DNA from: Chaunax sp. Z400
Taxonomy: Eukaryota; Chordata; Actinopteri; Lophiiformes; Chaunacidae
Direction: 5' to 3'
DNA: 64,000 nt
Assembly: GCA_037577475.1 (NCBI GenBank)
Contig: JBAGJB010000228.1
Span: forward strand, 107,074-171,073
Under the pieces are notes generated by a model that was given only the letters and a program-made list of their open reading frames with translations, was not told where the DNA came from and did no database searches. Below, piece by piece: positions 26,050 through 37,144 of the stretch (the first letter of the stretch is position 1; the number at the start of each line of letters is the position of its first letter). Both the position numbers and the translations under genes were made by a program.

Positions 26050-26308
26050 AGCTTCAATCAGACCGACCACTCAAAGTGGTTTACAACACGAGCCAGCATT
26101 CACCCATTCATATAGTGGAGACAGAGGCTACAACGCTCGCCCCTTCCTGTTCATCAGTAGTGATAACAATTCACACCAACACTCACCAATGGAACGGCCA
26201 TCAGAAGTCCTTTGGAGCTTAGTATCTTTCCCAAGGACACTTCCACATGTAAACTACAAGCTGGGGGCCGAATAACTGACCGCTCAATGTCCTGAGCCAC
26301 AGCTGCCC
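26050..26308 (-). mobile_element. Decayed tRNA-derived SINE, minus strand
   Basis: This resembles the SINE at 8536-8794: CACTCAAAGTGGTTTACAAC, CATTCACCCATTCATA, CCAAGGACACTTCCACATG and a head (minus strand) GGGCAGCTGTGGCTCAGG. The box B region has degenerated. It directly abuts the 5S-like piece at 26309-26404. Confidence 0.6.
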
Positions 26309-26404
26309 CAAGCTTCCAGCACCTAGTCTTCCCAGGCCGTCTCCCATCTGAGTACTAACTAGGCCTGACCCTGCGTTGTGTCCCAGTTCGAATGAGATCG
26401 AGAC
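26309..26404 (-). pseudogene. 5S rRNA-like fragment, minus strand
   Basis: The minus strand reads as the last four-fifths of vertebrate 5S rRNA: a decayed GATCTC...GAA stretch, GCAGGGTCAGGCCTAGTTAG, TACTCAGATGGGAGAC and GGCCTGGGAAGACTAGGTGC. It covers about 96 of roughly 120 bases. The start of the gene and the T-run terminator are missing, and the first third is mutated. It is therefore a pseudogene or a 5S-derived SINE head, not a working 5S gene. Confidence 0.75.
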
Positions 26405-26565
26405 TATTGAGTAAAGTGATCAGGCAGCTGAAACCTTTGAAACTGCCAAACACGCTTTCTGCTTACAGAAAGGTTTGTCTTGAAAGAGGAAAATCCAAAC
26501 TGTGTACAATCAGTCATTAGTATAACCTAAAGTGTAAATATACACTATATGTATATTTAGTGTAC

Positions 26566-26567
<2 letters not shown>

Positions 26568-26617
<50 letters not shown>
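26568..26617 (+). repeat. (TA)n microsatellite
   Basis: An almost pure TA run about 50 bases long in a trappc11 intron, followed by an echo of the flanking CAGGTATATACAC sequence. Confidence 0.95.
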
Positions 26618-26619
<2 letters not shown>

Positions 26620-27122
26620 GTATATACACTGTGTGGAAGCAGTGTTTACTTCTGCCAGTAGAGTCTGTTGGCATGTTATCTGTGTTTGTGTGTTGTGTTA
26701 TCAGGCTGTTGGACTACTTAATGTGCGACTATCGCACTGAACGATGGTGGAGCCTCCTGACAGCCATACTGACCACAGCTCTGCGCTGTGCTTATCTGAT
26801 GGCCAGTGTTAAAGACTACATCATATACTGCATGGAGCTGCTGGGCAGAGGTAAGCAAGGTTATTCTGAGCCATCCTTAGCAAATCAGTGTTGTCCGTTT
26901 GGAAGGTTTTAATCAATGATCAAATGCAATGCAGTTTTTTGTTGATTATAATAACCTTCCAAATTTATATATTATAAATATTATATATAGCCTCAGGGTT
27001 AAAATGAATTTATATTGTGTTGAATTAGAATTACATTGAAGCCCTTCTAACCTGACATTTCTGTGTTATTTTATTGCTAAGTATAATTTGGAGTGTGAGG
27101 CAGTATAGCTGAAAATGTCTAT

Positions 27123-27190
27123 ATAAGATAAGATAAGAAGATACTTTATTCATCCTGCAAGGGGAAATTCTCTTGTTACAGCAGCATAGA
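27123..27190 (-). mobile_element. Short LINE 3'-end relic
   Basis: ATAAGATAAGATAAGAAGAT followed by a motif around ACTTTATTCATCCTGCAAGG and GGGAAATTCTCTTG matches the reverse of a common fish non-LTR 3' end with a (TTATCT)n tail. It is a relative of the piece at 6423-6478. The surrounding intron, 26851-27738, holds nothing else I recognise. Confidence 0.5.
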
Positions 27191-28810
27191 ACACAACATG
27201 AATACACAATGGTTAGAAAATAGCAGCAAAGAACAAACTATAGGCAGGTAAAGACATAACAGGTTAAAGTGACAGTTGCAATAAATAGTTTACAAATCAT
27301 ACAACCATGACTTATCATGATATTTCTGCTAATGGCTTACAGTATTCTTCTGACAAATGAGACCAGCCATCAGCCATACCATTAGGAGTCATTTGTTAGT
27401 TAAACCAAACACATGACAACAATTCATCAAATAGTCTAAGTAATAAAAGACAAATGAATTTAGGTTCTTTTGAGGCTTTTTATTTGTTAGACAAACTTGC
27501 TCTCTGTGGAAGCTTTTGACCAAATGTTCCTTTGTGTCTCTCAGATGAAACTTCTGCTCACAGATTAAGAACTTATTTGTGATAAATCTGCCTGAAAATG
27601 AACTTTTAAAACTGAATTATCCTAACATATAATATAAAACGTAAGACTTTCAACTTCAGTACAAAACATTGTGAAGTAAGAAACTCTTTCACATGTATCT
27701 GATCAAAGAGGTCATGATTCTGTCATCTTGTCTTCCAGCCTCAACTTTGAAAGAGGAACAAAAGTCAAGGATTGAGAAGAATCTCATCAAAGTCCTGAAG
27801 AATCCAAAGAATTCAACAGCAAACATCTGAGATTCAGATTCAGATCTATCATAGCACTGATGCCAGAATGTTACTATGTGCAGTGAGGGTATGAATTAAA
27901 TGCAGGAAACAAAAGAAAATGTTCTTCAATGGAAAGTGTCATGATGGCGTCTTCTGTCTCATGCAGTTTGTAGCTGTGGTCACATTTAAACCAGCAAATG
28001 TTGAGCTGGCCCACAGTTGAACTAGGTCACAGACCAGGAAGTATCTTTTAAATTCATACAGCCACTTTTGACTTGTCTGATGTTGTCAGAACGAGGTCCC
28101 TGATGCCGAGCCCGAGTGCGACTCTTCCTCTGTCAGTGCAGCCAGGTCGCTGTGGAGCGATCGCATGGCTTTGGCTGGATCTAACTAGTTGAGCATAAAA
28201 GTGCAGGACTACATCCCATTCAGTCAGTAAACACACTCACCCAAACACAACCATCCAGGCTACTGTGCACTATGAAAGTACTTTTTTTACTCTACTTCAT
28301 GTTTATGGTGTACAACTTGGATTAAAGCAAGGATAGAGAAAAGTTATTGGCTTTAAGATAAACTAGTGTGACGCCTGTTCAAAATGAGCCTGTCTGGAAG
28401 GGGCTTACTTCTCCTCTGGTCTGGAGAGCTGCTCTGACTGTGTACGGTCAAAACGTTAAAATCCCAAATTAGTTGATTCCCCATCATAACCAGTGCTGTT
28501 ATGTTACGGCTCTATGCTATTGGCCAAGTTCCAGTCTCCCAGTTTCCATGTGGACCAGCCCATCCAACTGCAGGTTTTCCTCCGAGCCGACTGTCCTCAT
28601 CCTGTGTCCTTCAACAAGCTCGCTGTCAGCCTCAGTAACCAGGTAACTATACTAAAGTCATGAAAGGCAGCAACAAGCAGTGACTGCTTGTAGAACGTTC
28701 ACGACACAAACAACACAGTGTCAACAGAATAATATCAAATAAATAAAAAAGTTACTCTTCTTTTTGCATTTCTTGTGACAAACCACAGACGGCCTCAGAC
28801 TTCGACTGAA

Positions 28811-29197
28811 GCCCCTTTTCCACAGCGTAGTACCAGCTCGACTGGACTGGACTGGACTCGATTTCTGCCGGTTCTTTTCCATTGCCGATGGTTCCTCCTC
28901 AGGGTAGATTGGGGCCACGTGAAACTGCCGTGATGTAGTCTTTAATGTGACACACACCTCTCTGGTGATCCTACCATCAGCTGTTTAAGACACGAACGTC
29001 TGCACCTCCTTAATGTAGCAGCTGTAACAAATAAAAGTTACGGTCGCCAAAGTAGCTTCGCTGTTTGAGTGTGGCGGCCATTGATTTGTGCTGTGCAGGA
29101 AACTCTGTGCATGCTGGGCATTGACCAATCAGTGGTCCGTAATGTTTCACGTCACCTTTTGGTATCTGCTCGGCTCAGATGGAACCGCAACAGAGCA
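28811..29197. mobile_element. MITE-like non-autonomous DNA element, truncated at one end
   Basis: The left end reads GCCCCTTTTCCACAGCGTAG, then a repeated TGGAC run (CTCGACTGGACTGGACTGGA). The right part has CGTCACCTTTTGGTATCTGC and ends near GAGCAGG. This is the wording of a widespread fish MITE whose full ends are inverted copies of the CTTTTCCAC stretch. The right inverted end is not present, so it is truncated. Superfamily not assigned. Confidence 0.5.
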
Positions 29198-29372
29198 GGA
29201 GCCTCATTTATAAAACATACATCCTAAAACATTGTTTACTCACAGATCTCAGAATGTTCCTACGCAAGAAAATATTCAGATCTATAAAACCGTGCGGAGG
29301 AAACCTGAACACAGTCTTCTCTTCATAAATACACACCTGTGGTCAACTGTGCAAGTATAGCCTTCTCCCAAT

Positions 29373-30612
29373 ATCATCCCACCACTCCTCCCAGTATCGT
29401 CCCACCACTCCTCCCAGTTTCGTCCCACCACTGCTCCCAGTGTCGTCCCACCACTCCTCCCAGTGTCCTCCCACCACTCCTCCCAGTGTCGTCCCACCAC
29501 TCCTCCCAGTGTCGTCCCACCACTCCTCCCAATGTTGTCCCACCACTCCTCCCAGTGTCGTCCCACCACCACTCCCAGTGTTATCCCACCACCACTCCCA
29601 GTGTTATCCCACCACTCATCCCAGTGTCGTCCCACCACTCATCCCAGTGTCGTCCCACCACTCATCCCAGTGTCGTCCCACCACCACCCCTCCCAGTATC
29701 TTGCCACCACCCCTCCCAGTATCGTCCCACCACTCCTCTCAGTATCTTCCCACCACTCCTCCCAGTGTCGTCCCACCACTCCTCCCAGTGTCGTCCCACC
29801 ACTCCTCCCAGTATCTTCCCACCACTCCTCCCAGTGTCGTCCCACCACTCCTCCCAGTGTCGTCCCACCACTCATCCCAGTGTCGTCCCACCACCACCCC
29901 TCCCAGTATCTTGCCACCACCCCTCCCAGTATCGTCCCACCACTCCTCTCAGTATCTTCCCACCACTCCTCCCAGTGTCGTCCCACCACTCCTCCCAGTG
30001 TCGTCCCACCACTCCTCCCAGTATCTCCCCACCACTCCTCCCAGTGTCGTCCCACCACTCCTCCCAGTATCGTCCCACCACTCCTCCCAGTGTCCTCCCA
30101 CCACTCCTCCCAGTGTCGTCCCACCACTCCTCCCAATGTCGTCCCACCACTCCTCCCAGTGTCGTCCCACCACCACTCCCAGTGTTATCCCACCACTCAT
30201 CCCAGTGTCGTCCCACCACTCATCCCAGTGTCGTCCCACCACCACCCCTCCCAGTATCTTCCCACCACCCCTCCCAGTGTCGTCCCACCACTCCTCTCAG
30301 TATCTTCCCACCACTCCTCCCAGTGTCATCCCACCACTCCTCCCAGTGTCGTCCCACCACTCCTCCCAGTATCTTCCCACCACTCCTCCCAGTGTCGTCC
30401 CACCACTCCTCCCAGTGTCGTCCCACCACTCCTCCCAGTGTCGTCCCACCACTCCTCTCAGTATCGTCCCACCACTCCTCCCAGTGTCGTCCCACCACTC
30501 CTCCCAGTGTCGTCCCACCGCTCCTCCCAGTGTCGTCCCACCACTACTCCCAGTGTCGTCCCACCGCTCCTCCCAGTGTCGTCCCACCACTACTCCCAGT
30601 GTCGTCCCACAA
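29373..30612 (+). repeat. 23-bp minisatellite, about 54 copies
   Basis: The period is 23 bases with consensus CCCACCACTCCTCCCAGTGT + CGT. Variants (ATC, CTT or CTC for the last bases, CATCCC for CTCCC, and an extra CAC giving 26-base units) recur in ordered blocks, so higher-order duplication of groups of repeats has occurred. Since 23 is not a multiple of 3 and no unit contains a stop, all three plus-strand frames stay open for about 400 codons and encode the same Ser/Pro/His-rich string. This openness is a property of the repeat, not evidence for a protein. Confidence 0.95.
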
Positions 30613-30757
30613 CCATCCATAAACGGTCGTTGCTAAATGTCTCATGAATATACTGATGTTATTAGAGAGCCTCCTTTGGACTATCAGTGACTGTCCAGCC
30701 AATCAGAGAGCTAGAATCAGTAGCTACGGTGTCACAGTTTGAGTGATCAACAAGGTT

Positions 30758-30821
30758 GGTTGTGTGTGTCTGTCTGTGTGTGTGTGTCTGTGTGTGTGTG
30801 TGTCTGTGTGTGTCTGTGTGT

Positions 30822-30855
<34 letters not shown>

Positions 30856-30950
30856 CTGTCTGTATGTGTTTTTGTCTGTTTGTCTGTGTGTGTCTGTGTG
30901 TGTGTGTCTGTCTGTGTTTGTATGTGTGTGTGTGTGTGTGTGTGTGTCTG
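30758..30950 (+). repeat. (TG)n-rich microsatellite
   Basis: An interrupted TG/TCTG tract of about 190 bases, ending about 100 bases before the trappc11 exon at 31048. The duplicate tract (41756-41980) is 30 bases longer. It is one of only two places where the two 11-kb copies differ in length. Confidence 0.95.
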
Positions 30951-31882
30951 TGTTGGCAAGAAGATGGAGGTGAGGTGTGTGTGGGAGGAAGGGGTGTGTG
31001 TGAGAGAGAGTTTGTTACCGACTGTGTTGCTGGGTATTCACATTTAGATGACGGGCATTGAGGTGATGCTGGGCAGCGGCAGTGGCCGCTGTGTATTTGT
31101 GAGCTGGAGAGGGGCAGGTGGAGACGCAGCCTCTACCCATGAAGCCTTACAGGCTAGCAGGTCATCACGTCGATGGGGTCGGTGCATGGAGGCACATCAA
31201 GAGCTGGAATGGGACATCCTGAACATGCAGCACAGCACCATGTAAGGCTCTTTTCAGACAACACAATCCCAGTATTGATGTAAAGGTTCCTCCACCAGAT
31301 ATTCTCTACGCCCCACCGACACACATGTTGAACCTGTTTGTTCCTCTTTGCTGTTCAGGATCATCTCCAGAGTCCCAAAGATTTCTGTTCAGCTGAGCCA
31401 CCATCCCCCTGCTCTCAACAATGAGATGTACTGCATCAGCCTCACTGTCCAATCACAGGAGGAGGGCGTGGCAAAGGATGTCAAATTGACAGCTGGTCTT
31501 AAATCAGGTACATTGATACTGCTATGACTGCAAATAGTTGTTATTGTATTTCTTTTATCAGTATTGAACAAATTAGTGTGTAGGTGGAAGGATTTTTTTT
31601 TTTTTGTCCTGTCTTCATCACCTTCAGAGTTATGTTGACACATTTTGATAGAGTTATGGCTTAAAATTGGACTCTTAAACATGTGAAAATATGAACTAAT
31701 GCTCTTAATTTATTTTCTTTGTGTTGTTTGTGTTGATGTTTGTCTCGGTTGGGTTTCCAGGCCAGGATGCTAATCTAGGCCAGACGACGCATGTGACGCT
31801 CGATGGCTCAAAGGTTTGTGACGATGCTGCTCCTGCCCTGCTGCCTGACGGAGCTCTAGGGGATCTGAAACCAGGCCAAAAG

Positions 31883-33142
31883 GTAGACATACGTTCATAA
31901 AGAGATGCTTCATATAGAGAAACACACTAAGGCTGATGGAACAGTTGTCACATATAATTTGAAAGAGTTAACACTGATTGAATTCTGAAATTATTATCTA
32001 CATGTTTTTTTTGTTTGTTTTTTTTACATTTTATTATCCCCTACCTGGCATGCGATGCAGGAGATATACTGTAGGCTAACTCATCAAACATATACAAGAA
32101 TGGTGCCTCTTGGGATTTTTAACATTTTATTTTTCTTGTTTTGGGAAAGAATATTCAGCCTTTTGAGTCTAGAGTGTTTGTCTGGAGTGCAACTTTAAAA
32201 CATTTTCATATATCCGGTTGTGTAAACACGCCAACCGTGTGCTACCTTAATGCTGCGATAACAGAGGAGTGACTACAAAGCTACCAAGAAGCTTACAACA
32301 CATGGGACGATGCAAACATAACACTCACTGAGTTTTCCTTTGTGTCAGCTGTTGGCAGGATGTGATGCCCCCCCAGTCTTTTCTGTGTTCGTTATGAAGT
32401 GAAATGAAATAATGACAACATTACAGCAGCACTATTTACACAGCGAATGTGCAGAAGAGCCACAACAGAGACCCTTCTCTACACCACCTTAGTTTATTTA
32501 AAGTGAACGAACCAACAGCTGCATACCTAGTATGTGACTTTAAATAGCATGCTGGTGTTCCACATGCAAAAGAGGTGACGTGTAACACAACAGCATCAGT
32601 TTCTGCTGATTTATTTTCTTTTTTTGTGTTAGCTGCTAACTGCTACTAGTTGCTTTTTAAATGTCCTGGTTGAGGGTCACACACATAACACGTCATCAGA
32701 ACATCAAGCTGCCCTCCTGTCGCGACACCTCGCCTCCTCAACTCCTTTTGTACACAAGTCGTTTCACACAGCAGTGACCCCCCATTTCACCTTTGAACTT
32801 TAATACAGAATGCTGAGGCACTTAAATTAAGGACACCACTGCCCCGCCTTGAAGAGGCTGTTTAAGAGGGGCTAATGCTGGAGAGATGCCTCCCTCCTTC
32901 TCACATGGCTTACCAGTGCCTCAGCTGAATTATTACATAGCAACGAAGCTGTCACCTGTTGGAAATGTCTAATGCTTAGTGATAATGTTGGAATGCATGA
33001 ATCTGTGTATACAGTGTATAGTTACATAGTAAATATAATTAATAGGATAAAGTTCCTGAAATACTAATAATAAGATAGAGGAAGACTGACGGGGAAAATA
33101 CACAAACACACAAACACAAACAGACCACCTGTTTGTCTGTAG
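31883..33142. other. trappc11 intron, no feature recognised
   Basis: A 1.26-kb intron with canonical GTAGAC donor and CTGTAG acceptor. I see poly-T runs and nothing that reads as an exon, a tRNA head or a known transposon motif. The next long intron, 33421-34296, is likewise empty apart from a faint SINE-like phrase (GGGGTTCAGTGTCTTGCTC) near 33820. Confidence 0.5.
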
Positions 33143-35130
33143 TTGCAGAGATGCGTATATGTGAAGTGTGTGTCAACTGGACCGAGGGTCTTCCTGTTCC
33201 ACGTGGCCTACAGCACGGACACCACAGTGGAAGGACGACAGATAGTCTGTAAATGTCATAAGGTAAAGACACAGCTGAGCTCTGCTGCAGTGCACCTTAA
33301 AATCATAGATGCTCACATGCTGGTTTACTCCTCTCTCATTCTGTTGTCTTCCAGGACGAGACGGTTACCATAGAGACGGTGGTCCCGTTTGAGGTGTCTG
33401 CAAAGTTTGTATCCAACAAGGTGTGTGGCTGATAATTAATAAGGAGGTGCACCAGTGGTCCTTCAGGGTTTTAGGTCTTAGCTTTGGATACGTTTTTCTA
33501 TTCCAGTGCAGGTTGTCGCCGGAGAAACTGGCTCTAACAGCAGTGATTATGTGTTCCTTGTCTTAACATTGCACACTGTGAAACAGAACTATGATGTACA
33601 TGTTGCTAGTACTCCTTACAGGGTTTGTACAACGTCTTGAAAGTTTCAACCAGTATATCCCCAAAACTTGGAATATGAATGAATCTGAATGTAGTTTGGG
33701 TTTTCATCTACTGTCACTATAAATTTCATCCAAGAATTCTGTAATATTTGAAATGAAACAGTCTCTTCATTTATTTATTGTGCCTTGGCATCAGAATTAT
33801 GACAAACACACTAAGTTGGGGTTCAGTGTCTTGCTCTGCGTCCTGAGCTGATGCTCATCATTGACCGCTATCCCCAACCTTAACTCTGAACCTGGGACCA
33901 GGGATGCATTTCACTGCCCTCTGTGTTGTAATGACATGTGTGTCCATGGCAACAAGTAAACAGTAGATGGCAGTATTAGTTTCGTAATATGCTAATTGGT
34001 AAAGCTCATTATCAATAACACAACCTCTGTTTTATTAGAAGGAAGCTTAAGTAGAATTTATGGACATCAGTTTTCTATATCAGTCAGACAGTCCTGTAGA
34101 GAAGTCAGAGGGCTTAACGGGGAGGGACAACTGTATGTCATCTAGGTATCAGTGAGAGGAAATACCATGTCTACAGATGACATCACCCAAGGGGAGCATA
34201 TTTAGTGACAACAGCATTGGTGCAGGCACCGACCTCACCATACTGAATGTGGGTTTTAGAGGTCTTAGCATCATCTGTGCTTCTGTGTGTGTTCAGTTTG
34301 AGCCAATGGACCGGGTAGCGGTGGACATCCCCTTCCTGTTGATGACAGATGTCCTCTCAACGTCTCCCTGGCCTCTTCAGCTAGCCTCCTCTTCTCTGCA
34401 GCTGCTCACTGTGAGCAGCAACACACCACAGCTTCAGTCGCAGCTGCAGGAAGGTACCTGTCTAGATTTACCGTTTTAACATTTGTATCTACAACCAAAA
34501 AGGTCTAAATCCCACGACCATAACCTGTTATCTGTTTGTGTGTGCGGCCAGTGGTTCTGCAGACAGGTGAGTGTGCCAGTGAGTGTTTCTGTCTCCGGTG
34601 TCCACCACTGGTCAACAACAATAGTACTGTAGCTACAGGACAGTACCTGATATCATGGAGGAGGTACGTACTCTCACTAACAGGGTGTGGCTGGCGGGTC
34701 AGTGGGTTTGAACATGCTGTTAAGCCTCTGTTTGAACTCTGCTGCACAGAAAGTCGTCCAGTGAAGACGGTCCTCTCATCCAAACTACAGTCACTCTACC
34801 TCACATCATCCTGGAGTCTGTCCCGCTTTACATCCATGCTGGTCAGTGAATGCACAAGAGTCACATTATTGTACACTATGCTTGGTGATAATGCTCTGAT
34901 CCTGCAGCAGTGACTATTATTTTCATACTATCACCTAATGAAGTCAGTTTTATAGAATATGGGCCTTTATTTCTAAACGTCTTTACTTGATTGCAGATCT
35001 ACCATCATTCGGGCGAGTCAGAGAGTCTGTTTCTGTTCGTTACCACATAGAGAACAGAACGGCTCTGGTGCAGGAGGTGGAGATGGCTGTTGAACCCTCC
35101 GATGCCTTCATGTTCTCTGGACTCAAACAG

Positions 35131-35403
35131 GTACAACTGTGCTCTCTTAATAAATGTGTAGTTTCTTAACTGAACCAAAGAGAAATGAGACTCAGGAAGA
35201 TGTGCTGAGAACCCCTGTTCAGACACTGAAGGACGAGGAAGCAGTGAGTGGTGCTTTTAGGTGTAATGACATGATTGAGAAACTGAACTGACTTGTTGGA
35301 GGTCTGCGCTCCCTGAGTGACGTCTAGTTACAGATGTGGTTCATGCTTTAAGGCAGAATGAGGAGAAATGTTTCTACAGCTAACTGTTTCTGACACCAAA
35401 TGA

Positions 35404-35455
<52 letters not shown>

Positions 35456-36229
35456 AGTGTCAGTGTGTGTGTGTGACTAACCATTACACATATTCACTGC
35501 TGTTGCTCTCATGGTTAATAAATGTGATTACGTCCTGCTGTTTACAACAGGGTTTATAATGTCTTTATGAGCCAGGTCACATCAGGCACCGGATTCCAAA
35601 TGCTCACAACAAATGTCACTGAGACTAAGAGTATATGTATTCTTGATTTAGTGTGCACCTAATTGGATAAACAAAAGCATTATGTCAGTAATGGATTCAG
35701 TCCTTCAGAATATCCTTGACTCATACTTTTAATTAGGTTCCTCTCTGCTGGAGAAAAGTCAAGGTGCACATCATTAGAATTCAGTTTAAACTTGAAAATG
35801 ACTGCAGTCTTGGCACTTTAGAAAGGACACAGAGGAGGTGTGTTTAAGGCACCACGAGGGTCACTCAGCGATGTGATGAGGAAGTTAAGCCGAAGAGGTG
35901 TTAGACTTTAGCGCTGACGTGACTCTTCCATCACAAGAGGATTTTTCCAGAGGTCGTTTCAGTTAAAGCTCAGATATTCCCAGCAGTGTGACGATGGCTG
36001 GATCACTGTGATGTTTGTTGTTTCAGTGAGATAACCTTAGCATTACTGTGTGTTGTGGTCCATACCCATGTCTGCCTACATTGAACCCTGTGTACTTCAC
36101 CATTACTATGTCTTAAAAATGGGAAATAAAGGTTTTATATCAACATTTCTACTCTGTAGAATATGATGTTCTCCAGTCAGCAGCTCAGGGTAAGTCTAAT
36201 GCTATCAATGTGCTTTAAGGTAGAGTTTT
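35131..36229. other. Region after the last trappc11 exon, no 3' exons found
   Basis: The final trappc11 exons should follow FSGLKQ but are not found. A (GT)n tract lies at 35406-35474. A piece at 36162-36189 has splice-like edges (CTGTAG before, GGTAAG after) but its translation does not resemble the trappc11 C-terminus. Confidence 0.5.
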
Positions 36230-36260
36230 CATCTTCATCATCATCATCATCATCATCATC
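36230..36260 (+). repeat. (ATC)n microsatellite
   Basis: A run of about ten CAT/ATC triplets immediately before the LINE relic. Read on the minus strand it gives an Asp run, which is not part of a gene. Confidence 0.9.
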
Positions 36261-37086
36261 TCTCAGGACCTCAAGTAGGAGCTGAACATCAGCTCCCGAA
36301 AAAAACAAAGCACAACAGAGGATGTTCAACCAGTGATGGTGCACTTCTACACCTCCATCACTGAGTCCGTCCTCACCTCCTCCATCACCATCTGGTACGC
36401 TGCTGCCACTGCCAGAGACAAAGGCAGGCTGCAACGTATCATCAGCTGAGAAGGTGATTGGCTGCAACCTGCCATCCCTTCAGGACCTCTACATCTCCGG
36501 GACCCTGAAGATCGTAGCCGGCCCCTCCCACACAGGACAAAAACTTTTTGAGACTCTGGCAGGAGGCTGCGGTCCATCAGGACCAAAACCTCACACCACA
36601 AAAACATCTTCTTCCTGTCTGCTACTGGCCTCATCAACAAGGCACAGTCACCCGCCCCCCTGCACAGCTGCACAGCGAACTCTGACTCTGACTCTTGTTC
36701 TACCCCCCATACCCACTACACATTCATTAATAGTCCCAGGACTCATGCATTACATGGACCATCCTCCCCCACTCACTATATATGGCTGTGCCTCAACTGC
36801 AAACTGTGCATATGACAGACATTTTTGTTTTTGCACATGCTCCTTGCACATCCTCATGCATTTGCACATTATTTTATTTTTTATTTTCACTGCTCTGTAT
36901 ATTGCAGATGTTTCCTATATATTACATTTTATGTTTCTTGCGTATTGAAGACATTTTCCACCTCAATTTCTTTTTATATCTGCACTTAGATTTATGTTAA
37001 GGTTTGTGTTAGCATCAGAACACCAAGTCAAATACCTTGTATGTGCACACAAACACACACACAAACTTTTCTGACTCTGATTCTGA
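36261..37086 (+). mobile_element. LINE 3' end relic (reverse-transcriptase C-terminus plus 3'UTR)
   Basis: The translation shows the end of a fish non-LTR ORF2 in broken frames: HFYTSITESVLTSSITIWY, then ARDKGRLQRIIS, then (after a frame change) KVIGCNLPSLQDLYISGTL and PSHTGQKLFETL. A 3'UTR follows, with an ATACCTTGTATGTGCACAC-type ending and a tail of CTGACTCTGATTCTGA. It is 5'-truncated and carries an in-frame TGA at the first frame change. It is a CR1/L2-type element by motif; the exact family is not assigned. Confidence 0.75.
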
Positions 37087-37144
37087 ATATTTTGACCATT
37101 AATAATCTGAACTGCCCAATAGAGTATCTGAAAACACATAAAAT

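Larger units (their letters stand above)
28643..31047. other. trappc11 gap: MITE, minisatellite and (TG)n in place of missing exon(s)
   Basis: In intact trappc11 one or more exons encode the stretch between SLSNQ and the block before SGSGRC. None is found here. In its place are a MITE-like element (28811-29197), a 23-bp minisatellite (29373-30612) and a (TG)n tract (30758-30950). The breakpoint of the nested 11-kb duplication, 28926, falls inside the MITE. Confidence 0.6.
25751..35130 (+). pseudogene. trappc11: trappc11 second half, unit 1, with nonsense and splice defects
   Basis: TRAPPC11 (foie gras homologue) is a TRAPPIII subunit for ER-Golgi tethering and autophagy. Exons: 25751-25829 ([13 protein letters not shown]), 25930-25984 (VQMGEEYYHAKD), 26705-26850, 27739-~27803, 28090-28226, ~28523-28642, 31048-31241, 31359-31507, 31761-31882, 33143-33262, 33355-33420 (DETVTIETVVPF), 34297-34453 (VDIPFLLMTD), 34552-34673 (ECFCLRCP), 34750-34841, 34997-35130 (LPSFGRVRES...FSGLKQ). 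Defects: no donor after VLKN, so it reads to TGA 27828-27830; in-frame TAG at 28186-28188 inside the SN-x-IKVQDYIPF block; no acceptor AG near 28510-28525 in the right phase; the exon(s) between SLSNQ and the 31048 exon are missing, replaced by the minisatellite region; the last exons after FSGLKQ are missing. The first half of the gene is absent upstream. Exons from 31048 on are clean, phase-consistent and lack stops. Confidence 0.85.

Noticed and set aside
29373..30612. A CRISPR-like array
   Set aside because: There are direct 23-base repeats without unique spacers in a eukaryotic genome; it is a minisatellite.
29339..30647. Three overlapping ~400-codon Ser/Pro/His-rich open frames, and the same at 40337-41645
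   Set aside because: They arise from a stop-free 23-base repeat read in all frames. There is no start context, splice signal or family similarity.
30739..31061. Cys/Val-rich small proteins over the (TG)n tract, and the duplicate at 41737-42089
   Set aside because: TG/TCTG repeats always translate this way; the open frames end inside or just after the microsatellite.
36162..36189. A last trappc11 exon with splice-like edges
   Set aside because: The ten codons do not resemble the expected C-terminal sequence, and no continuation follows.
36177..36467. Minus-strand acidic protein with an Asp run, also at 47209-47499
   Set aside because: The Asp run is the (ATC)n microsatellite read backwards, and the remainder is antisense to the LINE relic.
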